A stretch of DNA of 9,474 nt from Nitrososphaerota archaeon (GCA_005877345.1 VBPR01000209.1:1-9474); one strand, 5' to 3'; positions 1 to 5,828 are shown, counted from the stretch's first letter. Notes: a model not told the origin generated them from the sequence alone. Numbers and translations are program-made.

Positions 1-348
1 ACGACTCAAGCTCTGAAAAAGGCAATCCTTGCTGCATTGGCTGACGAGGATATGACAAAGATATTGAATGCAGTTATGGTCATTTCAAAATCAGTCAATT
101 CAATCATGAGAGAACAGAATATCCCTTACACTACGGCATATAGGAAGATAAAGTGGCTTCTAAAGCAAGGACTACTTGTAGTAGATAGAATTGAAATTAC
201 GCCAGATGGAAAGAAATCGAGTTTGGTTCACGCTACGCTTCAGTCAATAGCTGTCAAGTACGAACAAGATGGTATGATTATCGTTGAAGCTGAAGAAAAT
301 CTTAATGCACTAAAAAAAGTAATGAAAAAATTCCTTTCAATGGAATAA
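1..348 (+). CDS. Winged helix-turn-helix transcriptional regulator, 5'-truncated by the window
   Basis: The reading frame is open from the first base, so the true start lies upstream; a TTG at 37 and an ATG at 52 are internal candidates but I see no reason to stop there. The visible 115 residues hold a helix-turn-helix: the segment 'SKSVNSIMREQNIPYTTAYR' supplies the positioning and recognition helices, followed by 'KIKWLLKQGLL' and a short beta-wing ('VVDRIEITPDGKK'). The C-terminus is a charged helix that could mediate dimerisation. This is the usual build of small archaeal ArsR/MarR-like DNA-binding proteins, which bind as dimers near promoters. It ends 17 bases before the end of the convergent membrane-protein pair. 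Whether it regulates that pair is unknown. The fold assignment is fairly safe; effector and targets cannot be read from sequence. Confidence 0.75.
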   Translation, partial: TTQALKKAILAALADEDMTKILNAVMVISKSVNSIMREQNIPYTTAYRKIKWLLKQGLLVVDRIEITPDGKKSSLVHATLQSIAVKYEQDGMIIVEAEENLNALKKVMKKFLSME

Positions 349-365
349 AAGCAAAAAATGAAATC
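349..365 (-). terminator. Poly-T terminator of the membrane-protein pair
   Basis: Reading the minus strand directly after the stop at 366, a T6 run (353-358) follows within ten bases. Archaeal termination needs little more than a T-rich tract. The region separates two convergent genes by only 17 bases. Confidence 0.4.
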
Positions 366-710
366 TTATTTCTGAGTATCAGTATCGGCAGGCGTATCGA
401 CAAGATTTTTGATAGCTTTTTCGGAATAATAAAATCGAATCCATATAATAAAGGTCAGAAAAATTGTCGCACCTACATGTATTTGTGATCCTAACCATTC
501 AGGTATGGATAAAAATGCAGCAATCTCTTTAATCTCAAATATCTCTCCTAGAACATACAGTCCTATGAATAATGAAATTTGAAACTGGAAAGTCCTGATA
601 CTCTTGGATTTAATTGATAAGAGCACGAAGAAAGCCAAAGATACCAAAAAAAGAATTGATGTGATTATAGACATAGAGGGAATGAATTCTAGATTTAAAT
701 CGAGATTCAA
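366..710 (-). CDS. Small three-helix membrane protein, downstream partner
   Basis: I do not recognise a named family. The 114 residues contain three hydrophobic segments at about 14-33, 43-59 and 76-95, with a basic loop 'KSKSIR' after the first helix and a polar tail after the third. The frame starts at TTG (710), one base after the stop of the preceding gene, which implies a tight operon and translational coupling; an ATG at residue 13 (674) is an alternative start that would still keep the first helix. Its layout copies that of the upstream protein: from the KSKS/KSRS loop to the YY pair that closes helix 3 the distance is the same within one residue. The two are likely paralogous subunits that may form a hetero-oligomer in the cytoplasmic membrane. 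No catalytic motif is visible. Confidence 0.7.
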   Translation of the reverse strand: MNLDLNLEFIPSMSIITSILFLVSLAFFVLLSIKSKSIRTFQFQISLFIGLYVLGEIFEIKEIAAFLSIPEWLGSQIHVGATIFLTFIIWIRFYYSEKAIKNLVDTPADTDTQK

Positions 711-711
711 A

Positions 712-1074
712 TTAGATACTAGCCTCTTCCTCTTTTCTCTTCATCTTTTTTATTGAAAAGTAATAGATAATTGCAAATATTGTTAAAGCCACAGCAGATA
801 CTGGTTCGAGAATTCCTTTTGAAAGCATCTTCAGATTTAGCATTCCGGCAATATGGTAGATGAATTGGATTAACATAAAACTAGCAAATAACATCATTAG
901 TTTTACAAGATTATTACCTTCAATCTTTTTACTTCTTGACTTCAAGATAAAGTAAATTGGGATTGTAAAACCTGCAAAATAAAAAATCGCATCGACTAAG
1001 TGATATTCAATTTGTACCAATTTAACTAGATTACCATTTCCCTCTGCATTGAGATTCTTTAACGTGTACAACAT
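712..1074 (-). CDS. Small three-helix membrane protein, upstream partner
   Basis: A 120-residue protein starting at ATG (1074-1072). A polar N-terminus of about 25 residues is followed by hydrophobic helices at about 26-44, 56-74 and 88-107, and by a very basic/acidic tail 'KKMKRKEEE'. A positive loop 'KSRSKK' follows helix 1, as in the next gene. No cysteine, heme or metal motif is evident. It is first in a two-gene transcript reading away from the divergent copper-protein promoter. Small archaeal three-TM proteins of this shape are often found near winged-helix regulators, and one such regulator lies at the far end of the pair; that link is only suggestive. Function unknown. Confidence 0.72.
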   Translation of the reverse strand: MLYTLKNLNAEGNGNLVKLVQIEYHLVDAIFYFAGFTIPIYFILKSRSKKIEGNNLVKLMMLFASFMLIQFIYHIAGMLNLKMLSKGILEPVSAVALTIFAIIYYFSIKKMKRKEEEASI

Positions 1075-1087
1075 AGATATTAGAACT

Positions 1088-1096
1088 TAAATATAG
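1088..1096 (-). promoter_or_regulatory. TATA box of the membrane-protein pair
   Basis: The minus strand reads TATATTTAA, centred about 18 bases before the ATG at 1074. This is closer than the usual 24-27 bases for a leaderless archaeal start, so either the start site is short-spaced or the real start codon is slightly downstream. It directly abuts the 33-nt dyad. Confidence 0.45.
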
Positions 1097-1102
1097 ATCT
1101 AC

Positions 1103-1135
1103 GAAATCCACATCTGAACTTCAGAGCTGGATTTC
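1103..1135. promoter_or_regulatory. 33-nt interrupted dyad, probable operator
   Basis: Around a centre at 1119, the arms pair at 14 of 16 positions. Outer half-sites are GAAATCCA (1103-1110) and TGGATTTC (1128-1135); the inner palindrome is CTGAACTTCAG (1114-1124); only 1111 and 1112 fail to pair with their mates. The dyad sits between the TATA boxes of two divergent genes and upstream of both, where a dimeric activator or a shared regulator would bind. The binding protein is unknown. Confidence 0.6.
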
Positions 1136-1157
1136 AAATTTAAGCTTCGTCTTTTCG

Positions 1158-1164
1158 TTTATAT
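1158..1164 (+). promoter_or_regulatory. TATA box of the copper-protein gene
   Basis: TTTATAT preceded by a GC-containing stretch and followed by an A-rich tract. The centre is about 34 bases before the ATG at 1195, which predicts a transcript start near 1186 and a very short leader, typical of archaea. Confidence 0.6.
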
Positions 1165-1194
1165 CAAAAACAAAAGGAACACACAATACCGAAA

Positions 1195-1800
1195 ATGAAT
1201 AACCAAAAAAATAAGTCAGAACAAAAATGGCTGATAGCAACGACTCTTATGGTCGTACTATCAGTAACAGCTGTAATAAGTGGAATCAGCGGCGAAAGTC
1301 TACAAAAGACGTTCGCAGAAAATACGACGGCATTAAAAATGGTCAATCCAAACCAATCGACAAGCAAGGAATTCTGGATAAATACAGTACACCTTGATGG
1401 AAACACAAACTTGAATCCTGGAGTAAAATGTGATACATGTCCTCAAAACACTCCTCTGCATCCAGCTGAGCATCCCCCTGCAAATTCAACAATTCCTGTT
1501 GGTGGAGGTTTCAGAATAACGAAACCAAATAAAGTTGGAGCTTGGGACTTCAGATCGTTCACATTCTCGCCAGACCAAATAGTTGTCAACCAGGGTGACA
1601 AGGTCACTCTGCACTTCATTGGAGTACAAGGAGCACACCATGTCGTTACTGTTCAAGGAGTAGATACCTTTGAACTGATGAGAGGACAAATACACACTAT
1701 ATCATTTGTGGCGAACAATCCGGGAACCATAACATACATTTGCCACGTGCATTTGCCTAACATGGTAGGCCAGATATTGGTCTTACCAAAAGCTGCATAG
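1195..1800 (+). CDS. Exported or membrane-anchored type-1 copper protein (cupredoxin)
   Basis: A 201-residue protein with a basic N-terminus, one hydrophobic segment at about 13-33 (signal peptide or anchor) and an extracytoplasmic remainder. The last 85 residues form a plastocyanin-like cupredoxin domain: 'SFTFSPDQIVVNQGDKVTLHF', then the first ligand region 'GAHH' (His148/149), then 'YICHVHLPNM' giving Cys183, His186 and Met190, which complete a His-Cys-His-Met blue-copper site with spacing C-x2-H-x3-M. Family members are one-electron carriers or parts of copper-based electron transfer, and ammonia-oxidising archaea use many of them where bacteria use cytochrome c. A linker region before the domain carries Cys79-x2-Cys82 and His89/His93, which is not part of the classical site. 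It is transcribed alone, divergent from the membrane-protein pair. Redox partner unknown. Confidence 0.88.
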   Translation: MNNQKNKSEQKWLIATTLMVVLSVTAVISGISGESLQKTFAENTTALKMVNPNQSTSKEFWINTVHLDGNTNLNPGVKCDTCPQNTPLHPAEHPPANSTIPVGGGFRITKPNKVGAWDFRSFTFSPDQIVVNQGDKVTLHFIGVQGAHHVVTVQGVDTFELMRGQIHTISFVANNPGTITYICHVHLPNMVGQILVLPKAA

Positions 1801-1840
1801 GGAAGATAGGAAGTAATGTTCAATGACAGTCTCCACTTCC

Positions 1841-1866
1841 ACTCTTTTTTCTGATTTTAATTTTTA
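1841..1866 (+). terminator. T-rich terminator after the copper-protein gene
   Basis: A T6 run at 1845-1850 followed by two further T-rich tracts to 1866, about 45 bases past the stop. A weak inverted repeat GGAAGT (1809-1814)/ACTTCC (1835-1840) precedes it. Confidence 0.45.
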
Positions 1867-1947
1867 CTTGAATATGACAAACTTATCTTCATCAATAATG
1901 GCAGCTCCAAATTTAATACTAATTATTGGTACAAAAGTGAAAAAGTA

Positions 1948-2256
1948 ATGTGGATAATCAATTATTTCAAAAGACAAATGAATACTAATAATGATACCGT
2001 TCATTTTGATAAGTGTTATTCAGTACAGTATGACAATAACAATGAAGATTCCAGTACAATAATGGAAAAATACTCTTGCTGGTCTGTTCTCTTTATTGAT
2101 GGATTAGTAATAGAAGCGAAGATAATACATAAATGGAGAGGTAAATTCATAATTGTTGGAGACAACTATAAGTCAAAGTATGTTAACAAAATAGTGGATG
2201 CATCCGATGTAATTCGTTGTAAATTGAAACCCGACGATGTAGATAAACTTAGTTAA
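1948..2256 (+). CDS. Small hypothetical protein
   Basis: I do not recognise this 102-residue protein. Its first 40 residues are polar and asparagine-rich, suggesting a flexible arm. Residues 41-93 alternate hydrophobic and polar residues with glycines and prolines at turns ('WSVLFIDGLVIEAKII', 'GKFIIVGDNY'), compatible with a small beta-barrel such as an SH3-like fold. There is no signal peptide or transmembrane helix, so it is probably cytosolic. Cysteines occur at 23, 44 and 91 without a clear metal motif. The ATG at 1948 and another at 1978 are both possible starts; a TATA-like tract TTTAATACT at 1913-1921 would give transcripts beginning a few bases before 1948. It stands alone, and its codon pattern looks genuine. 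Existence is likely; function is unknown. Confidence 0.55.
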   Translation: MWIINYFKRQMNTNNDTVHFDKCYSVQYDNNNEDSSTIMEKYSCWSVLFIDGLVIEAKIIHKWRGKFIIVGDNYKSKYVNKIVDASDVIRCKLKPDDVDKLS

Positions 2257-2307
2257 TGACAGAAATGGGAAACAAATTAAAATTCAGTCAACAACTTTAT
2301 TAATTTA

Positions 2308-2329
2308 TGAGCCTGTCGGGATTTGAACC
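2308..2329 (-). repeat. Orphan tRNA 3' end, attachment-site-like scar
   Basis: The minus strand reads GG-TTCAAAT-CCCGA-CAGGCTC-A: the last two bases of a T-stem 5' strand, a canonical seven-base T-loop, the T-stem 3' strand, an acceptor 3' strand and a discriminator A. An intact tRNA would need TCGGG before the loop and GAGCCTG about 50 bases further 5'. The former is TAAGG and the latter is absent, so this is a fragment and not a tRNA gene. Integrases of archaeal elements commonly use the tRNA 3' half as attachment site and leave such a copy at the far end of the element. Because the fragment is on the minus strand, the element would lie to its right. Confidence 0.55.
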
Positions 2330-2427
2330 TTAAATGTATACGGGTTCTCTTATCTAGTATTTAGTTTTTTGTTAGATTATAATAATTGAATTTATGCTAA
2401 AAATAGGAATTCACCAGAATGCCTTTC

Positions 2428-2835
2428 TTAAGATAAACCTTCTACTATACTTGACACAAAATTTCTAGTCATTGAACCATCTTTATCAAGAGTAGGATTA
2501 AAAATAGTGATACTCATTCCCACTGCTTTCTTCGATAATATTATTAACTCTAATAAATTACTTAATTCTGAGAAAGTTATTCCACCAGGTAAACGATAGT
2601 CGACTGCAGACATAATCGAGTCATCCAAAACGTCAGCATCAAGATGAATCCAGAATCCTATAAGTTCATTTTTAAGAAGTTCATGTATAGCCAACGAAGC
2701 GGCATTTTGAAGTCCTACTCTTTGCACATCAATTAGTTCAATGGCATTCATCATCGTAGACTTAATATCGTGGCATCCATACTGGGCAGATTGTTCTGAA
2801 TCACGGTATCCAAATACTGCAACATCTCTTTCCAT
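2428..2835 (-). CDS. C-terminal half of arginase-family protein
   Basis: These 135 residues carry the second part of the ureohydrolase active site. 'HLDADVLDDS' (Asp66 and Asp68) matches the SxDxDxxDP metal-binding motif of arginases, and 'PGGITFSE' (83-90) is the conserved GG[I/L]t.rE loop. In classical arginase the next conserved element is an acidic residue in '[E]xNPxxD'; here it reads 'MSITIFNPTLDKDG', with Thr or Ile in place of that Glu. That pattern occurs in a less-studied arginase-like subgroup, as I recall it. The frame is open seven residues upstream of the ATG at 2835 (ENLKPLV), which are needed to connect to the N-terminal half. On its own this piece lacks half the metal ligands and would not be active. 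Confidence 0.65.
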   Translation of the reverse strand: MERDVAVFGYRDSEQSAQYGCHDIKSTMMNAIELIDVQRVGLQNAASLAIHELLKNELIGFWIHLDADVLDDSIMSAVDYRLPGGITFSELSNLLELIILSKKAVGMSITIFNPTLDKDGSMTRNFVSSIVEGLS

Positions 2836-2854
2836 TACAAGTGGCTTAAGGTTC

Positions 2855-3322
2855 TCAAATTACTAAGATATCAGGGCCATGACCTGATACTATTGCCAAC
2901 TCCATATCTGCAACCTCTCCTGTTGAGGATTCTTCTGGTCGATAATAATCAGCATGACCATCAATAAAAAAAAGACCGTATCTACCTATACGTCTTAGCG
3001 CTAAAAGATTACCAATCAGGATACTACAATCACCTCCTAGAACAATAGGGAATTTATTTTCATGCAACAGTGAATTTACGGTATCTGCTAGTCTGAGCGA
3101 ATAATCTTTTATTGTCTGAGCGTTTAGTAGTTTAGTTTCTTTATCGCGCCTATAGCTGTATGGTGATAATGGAGTGACCATTCCGTAGTATTCAGCATTT
3201 AATCTTTCTACTAGACCTTCTTCCCTCAATGCTTTTGGGAGAAGCTCGACTCCAGTCGGTTTTAACCCCAGTATAGAAGGAGCGGCAATCACTGAATATT
3301 TTCGTTGCTTCCACAGAATCAT
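2855..3322 (-). CDS. N-terminal half of arginase-family protein
   Basis: These 155 residues begin at ATG (3322) with the typical family opening 'YSVIAAPSILGLKPTGVELLPKAL', the Rossmann-like first strand followed by the substrate-specificity loop. 'LGGDCS' (95-100) corresponds to GGDHS of arginase, with Cys replacing the usual metal-binding His. 'FIDGHADYY' (119-127) corresponds to DAHxD and keeps Asp121, His123 and Asp125. Members hydrolyse guanidino or formimino compounds (arginine, agmatine, guanidinobutyrate, formiminoglutamate) using two Mn ions; the substrate here cannot be assigned. The frame ends at TGA (2855-2857) in mid-domain, directly before the sequence that continues the fold in the next frame. 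Confidence 0.65.
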   Translation of the reverse strand: MILWKQRKYSVIAAPSILGLKPTGVELLPKALREEGLVERLNAEYYGMVTPLSPYSYRRDKETKLLNAQTIKDYSLRLADTVNSLLHENKFPIVLGGDCSILIGNLLALRRIGRYGLFFIDGHADYYRPEESSTGEVADMELAIVSGHGPDILVI

Positions 3323-3667
3323 CTATCTCTACTGAATAGATTGTATTATTCTTCAAGTTTTTGGAGAAATGCACTTATATCCTTTTAGCCAGGGATTGGT
3401 CCAAAATAATAAAAGAATTGACACTAATATAATTAAGGTTTGTCGGTATTATAAATTCAGATATAGTAATATTGGTTGAGAATTTCCAGTAATTAGGGTT
3501 TCTCGGAATTCGAACAGTTGCTCTAGTTTGGGAATATAATGCAACAGGCACGATGGTCATTTTAGATTTGTCTAAACTCTAATAAGTCATGTTGATACTT
3601 CATTAAACATGTTAGAGATCATTGCATCAGTTGTCCAGTGACATAATTATCATAAAACGGTGATACA
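3323..3667. other. Intergenic stretch with a 20-bp imperfect direct repeat
   Basis: No convincing gene. A 61-codon minus-strand frame (3375-3560) has no recognisable domain and a biased, low-complexity composition. Two 20-base segments at 3431-3450 and 3491-3510 match at 17 of 20 positions and are exactly 60 bases apart. The right end should contain the promoter of the receiver gene; an AT-rich ATAATTAT at 3643-3650 is a possible TATA element. Confidence 0.4.
3659..3664 (+). promoter_or_regulatory. Shine-Dalgarno site of the first receiver gene
   Basis: GGTGAT is complementary to the 3' end of archaeal 16S rRNA (AUCACCUCC) and ends three bases before the ATG at 3668. It supports this ATG as the start. 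Confidence 0.45.
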
Positions 3668-4060
3668 ATGAGTAATGCAAAGGGCAGACTAAAGATAATG
3701 ATACTTGAAGATGAAGAAGATATTCTTATTCTCTACAAAGATTACCTATCAGGGCGAGGCCATGACGTAGTTTCAACTTATTTGGCTGCAAACAACGTGA
3801 TGTCAGAATTTGGTGAAAAATTTCCAGATATTTGCATAGTAGACCATCGATTAGCCGGCAAGACAACCGGACTTGACGCCGCGACCGAAATTTTGAATAA
3901 GTTTCCTTCAATGCCAATTCTTTTCATTACTGCTTATGAGCCCTTAATGAGGGAAATAAAACAAAATCCCTTCCTAGAAGACAAAAAAATATCGGTCTTA
4001 GTCAAGCCTATCACGCTTGAAGAAATTGAAAAAACGATGACGAATTTGGTTAATGGATAG
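3668..4060 (+). CDS. Stand-alone response-regulator receiver
   Basis: A 130-residue protein that is a single CheY-like receiver domain with no output domain. The phosphorylation site is complete: acidic pair Glu14-Asp15 in 'MILEDEEDI', phospho-acceptor Asp59 in 'CIVDHRL', switch Thr88 in 'FITAYE' and Lys113 in 'LVKPIT'. Such proteins receive phosphate from a histidine kinase and act by binding partner proteins or as phosphorelay intermediates. It is less similar to the other two receivers of the window than they are to each other, so it belongs to a separate lineage. It is on the plus strand, 166 bases before the second receiver; a shared transcript is possible. The cognate kinase may be the one encoded at 5815-7662 or lie elsewhere. 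Confidence 0.88.
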   Translation: MSNAKGRLKIMILEDEEDILILYKDYLSGRGHDVVSTYLAANNVMSEFGEKFPDICIVDHRLAGKTTGLDAATEILNKFPSMPILFITAYEPLMREIKQNPFLEDKKISVLVKPITLEEIEKTMTNLVNG

Positions 4061-4181
4061 AAGTATTTTATGCACATATCAGAAGCAAGGCCTGTCTTGT
4101 CTATCAGAATATAATTCTTGGTGCCCAAATCAATATTTGGTCTATGGCCATCAAAATCGTCAAATCTTAATAACTTGCGGT

Positions 4182-4188
4182 GTATAAG
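4182..4188 (+). promoter_or_regulatory. Possible TATA element before the second receiver
   Basis: GTATAAG, centred at about 4185, would start transcription near 4210. That excludes the GTG at 4200 as start and fits the GTG at 4227. The match to consensus is modest. Confidence 0.3.
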
Positions 4189-4226
4189 CTATCCCTACAG
4201 TGTTGTCTTGGTATAACCTGGATGTA

Positions 4227-4631
4227 GTGGCTACTAGCAAGAAAATTGTTAGTATAGTAGATTGCGAGATAGATATAACTGAGCTCTTTCATTATGCTAT
4301 ATCCACAAGTATCCAGGGAGTTTCTGTTATAACTTTTAATGACCCGGTCATAGCTCTAGAACACTTCAAAGATAACAATAAAAATTACGCTCTTGTTATT
4401 TCTGATTTAAGAATGCCTAAACTGAATGGACTAGAACTGCTTAAAAAAATTAAGCAGATTAATCCTTCCGTGAGAACGATACTTATAAGCGCATACGAAA
4501 TTGACGATGACCCACTATTCCAAAATTATATGAAGCAAGGAATAATAAATCTATTCGTTAAAAAACCTATCGGTTTACCTGAGTTGTGCCAAGAAGTGTC
4601 AAATCAAGTGCAGGACTATCAGTCCGCCTAA
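4227..4631 (+). CDS. Stand-alone receiver with altered acidic pocket
   Basis: A single receiver domain of 134 residues from the GTG at 4227. The open frame extends to a GTG at 4200, but alignment with the paralog at 7851-8264 puts that protein's first residue opposite 4227 ('VATSKKIVSIVD' against 'MSANNRIVSIVD'). Phospho-acceptor Asp60 ('VISDLRMP'), switch Ser88 ('LISAYE') and Lys113 ('KKPIG') are present. The acidic pair that binds Mg reads Asp12-Cys13, so the second Asp, normally a direct metal ligand, is missing; Glu14 follows it. Phosphorylation may be weakened or altered. A hand alignment gives roughly 50% identity to the receiver at the other side of the kinase operon. The gene is convergent with the BMP gene, whose end lies 130 bases away. 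No output domain. Confidence 0.85.
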   Translation: MATSKKIVSIVDCEIDITELFHYAISTSIQGVSVITFNDPVIALEHFKDNNKNYALVISDLRMPKLNGLELLKKIKQINPSVRTILISAYEIDDDPLFQNYMKQGIINLFVKKPIGLPELCQEVSNQVQDYQSA

Positions 4632-4760
4632 CTAGAAATAATACATCCTTAGAGACAATAACGAGCGTTTCCGTGTTCAAAAATCCTTATTAACTGTTGA
4701 AATGATTATGTCTGCTACTTAACAGAAATTAAAGCTTGCAATTTAAAATATGACGCTCCG

Positions 4761-5828
4761 TTAAGAAATAATAATTTTTTTGTTCATGATGTCTTGAGTC
4801 AATTGAAGCAATTTATCTTGTATATCAGTAGGTATCTTCTTTTGGAAACCATGGAATGGTGCTATGTATATTATTCCGTTTTCAGCTGTTGAATTCTTTG
4901 ACGATTCCAGTCCCGGAGTAAAAATAGTTCCTGTAAAGTTATTCATACGTATCATGTTAAAAACGGATTCGTATGCCTTTGCTGGGTCTAAAATAAATGA
5001 TGTCACCACGGTATCAGGCGCCAGTTTGTTTTGATCCGATACAGCACCGAATGCATATACCCCCTTTTCTTTGGCTGCCTGAATCACACCTTGTCCTGCG
5101 TAATCGGCCACATGCAATAAAAAGTCTGCGCCTTGTTTAATTTGAGACAGTCCTGCCGATCTTCCCTTAGTTTGATTATCCCAATCTCCAAGATATCTCT
5201 CAAGGACTTTGGATTTCGGATTAATGTATAGAGCTCCCTGTTTATAACCTTCATAAATCTTCTTTAAGTTAGGATACTTTTGGTCGCCCCCAATAAAACC
5301 TATTGTATGGTTTTTGGAGAGCATACTTCCAAGGGCTCCAAGAAGATAGGCCGCTTCTTGTTGCCGCGGGAAGATAGAAGCAACATTTTTAGATTTTACA
5401 AGACCCGTAAATACAATAAACTTTGTGTTAGGGTAGTCGTTTGATAATTTTAGTATTGGGTCACCCCATTCATATCCTTGTGCTATGATAACTTCATACT
5501 TTTTATCTGCATAGGCTCTGACAGTCTTTTCTATATTTGGGACTGATACGTTATCCAAGAACTTGACATCGTAACCATATTTGGATATTAATTCTTGCCC
5601 AGCATTATAACCAAATGCTCCCCATCCGGCATCGCTAAATAACCCGTCTGTCAGGTATGCTATCTGTAAGGGTTTACCAGTCTCAAGCGATTTATTTGAA
5701 ATTTGTGCCTCTGCATAATGAAATAAGACATATAGTCCAATAACGGAAACAATCGAAATAGTTACGACAACATGAATTAAGAATTTTTGGAGATGTAAAT
5801 ACCCCCTAGAACTATTATAATTTACCAT
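4761..5828 (-). CDS. BMP/PnrA/Med-family substrate-binding protein with N-terminal anchor
   Basis: A 355-residue protein from the ATG at 5828. One hydrophobic helix at about 16-36 serves as signal peptide or anchor; no lipobox cysteine is seen. The rest follows the basic-membrane-protein family: opening strand and ligand loop 'IAYLTDGLFSDAGWGAF', 'EVIIAQGYEWGD', 'RQQEAAYLLGALGSMLS', 'IGFIGG', 'GADFLLHVADYAGQGVI' and 'GVYAFGAVSDQNKLAPD'. Relatives bind nucleosides or other small ligands for ABC uptake (PnrA type) or act as regulators (Med type). The start codon lies within the last codons of the histidine-kinase gene (14-base overlap), so the two are co-transcribed and probably translationally coupled. 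ATGs at 5834 and further upstream are possible but add no family sequence. No permease or ATPase gene is in the window. Ligand unknown. Confidence 0.85.
   Translation of the reverse strand: MVNYNSSRGYLHLQKFLIHVVVTISIVSVIGLYVLFHYAEAQISNKSLETGKPLQIAYLTDGLFSDAGWGAFGYNAGQELISKYGYDVKFLDNVSVPNIEKTVRAYADKKYEVIIAQGYEWGDPILKLSNDYPNTKFIVFTGLVKSKNVASIFPRQQEAAYLLGALGSMLSKNHTIGFIGGDQKYPNLKKIYEGYKQGALYINPKSKVLERYLGDWDNQTKGRSAGLSQIKQGADFLLHVADYAGQGVIQAAKEKGVYAFGAVSDQNKLAPDTVVTSFILDPAKAYESVFNMIRMNNFTGTIFTPGLESSKNSTAENGIIYIAPFHGFQKKIPTDIQDKLLQLTQDIMNKKIIIS

Larger units (their letters stand above)
2428..3322 (-). pseudogene. Arginase/agmatinase-family gene split by a one-base frameshift
   Basis: Two adjacent minus-strand frames encode the N- and C-terminal halves of one ureohydrolase-fold protein of about 297 residues, the normal length of the family. 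The first frame runs GTA-ATT-TGA and stops at 2855. Removing one T from the TTT at 2857-2859 gives GTA-ATT-GAG-AAC and joins the second frame seven residues before its first ATG, with no other damage. The metal-binding motifs of both halves are in place, which argues for a very recent mutation or a sequencing/assembly error rather than old decay. A slip at ATT-TGA-G would have the same geometry as the bacterial prfB +1 frameshift site, but that mechanism is not known for this family. Confidence 0.7.

Noticed and set aside
1164..1695. Minus-strand frames opposite the copper-protein gene
   Set aside because: They lie antisense to a gene with clear copper ligands and show no family pattern.
2308..2385. 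A complete or intron-containing tRNA gene
   Set aside because: The partner of the acceptor strand (GAGCCTG on the minus strand) is not found upstream, and the T-stem 5' strand is mismatched; only the 3' end is present.
3192..3374. 60-codon minus-strand frame over the start of the arginase-like gene
   Set aside because: It overlaps the N-terminal conserved region of the arginase-family protein in another frame, and its product has no arginase motif.
3495..3520. A second tRNA 3' end on the minus strand (GTTCGAAT followed by TCCGA)
   Set aside because: The invariant C after the T-loop is replaced by T, and the stem does not pair. Too weak to call.
3375..3560. 61-codon minus-strand frame starting at ATG
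   Set aside because: No domain, signal or membrane segment; it spans both copies of the imperfect direct repeat and has no clear promoter or ribosome site. Probably a chance frame.
3726..4128. Minus-strand frames opposite the first receiver
   Set aside because: Antisense to a receiver with a complete active site; no independent evidence.
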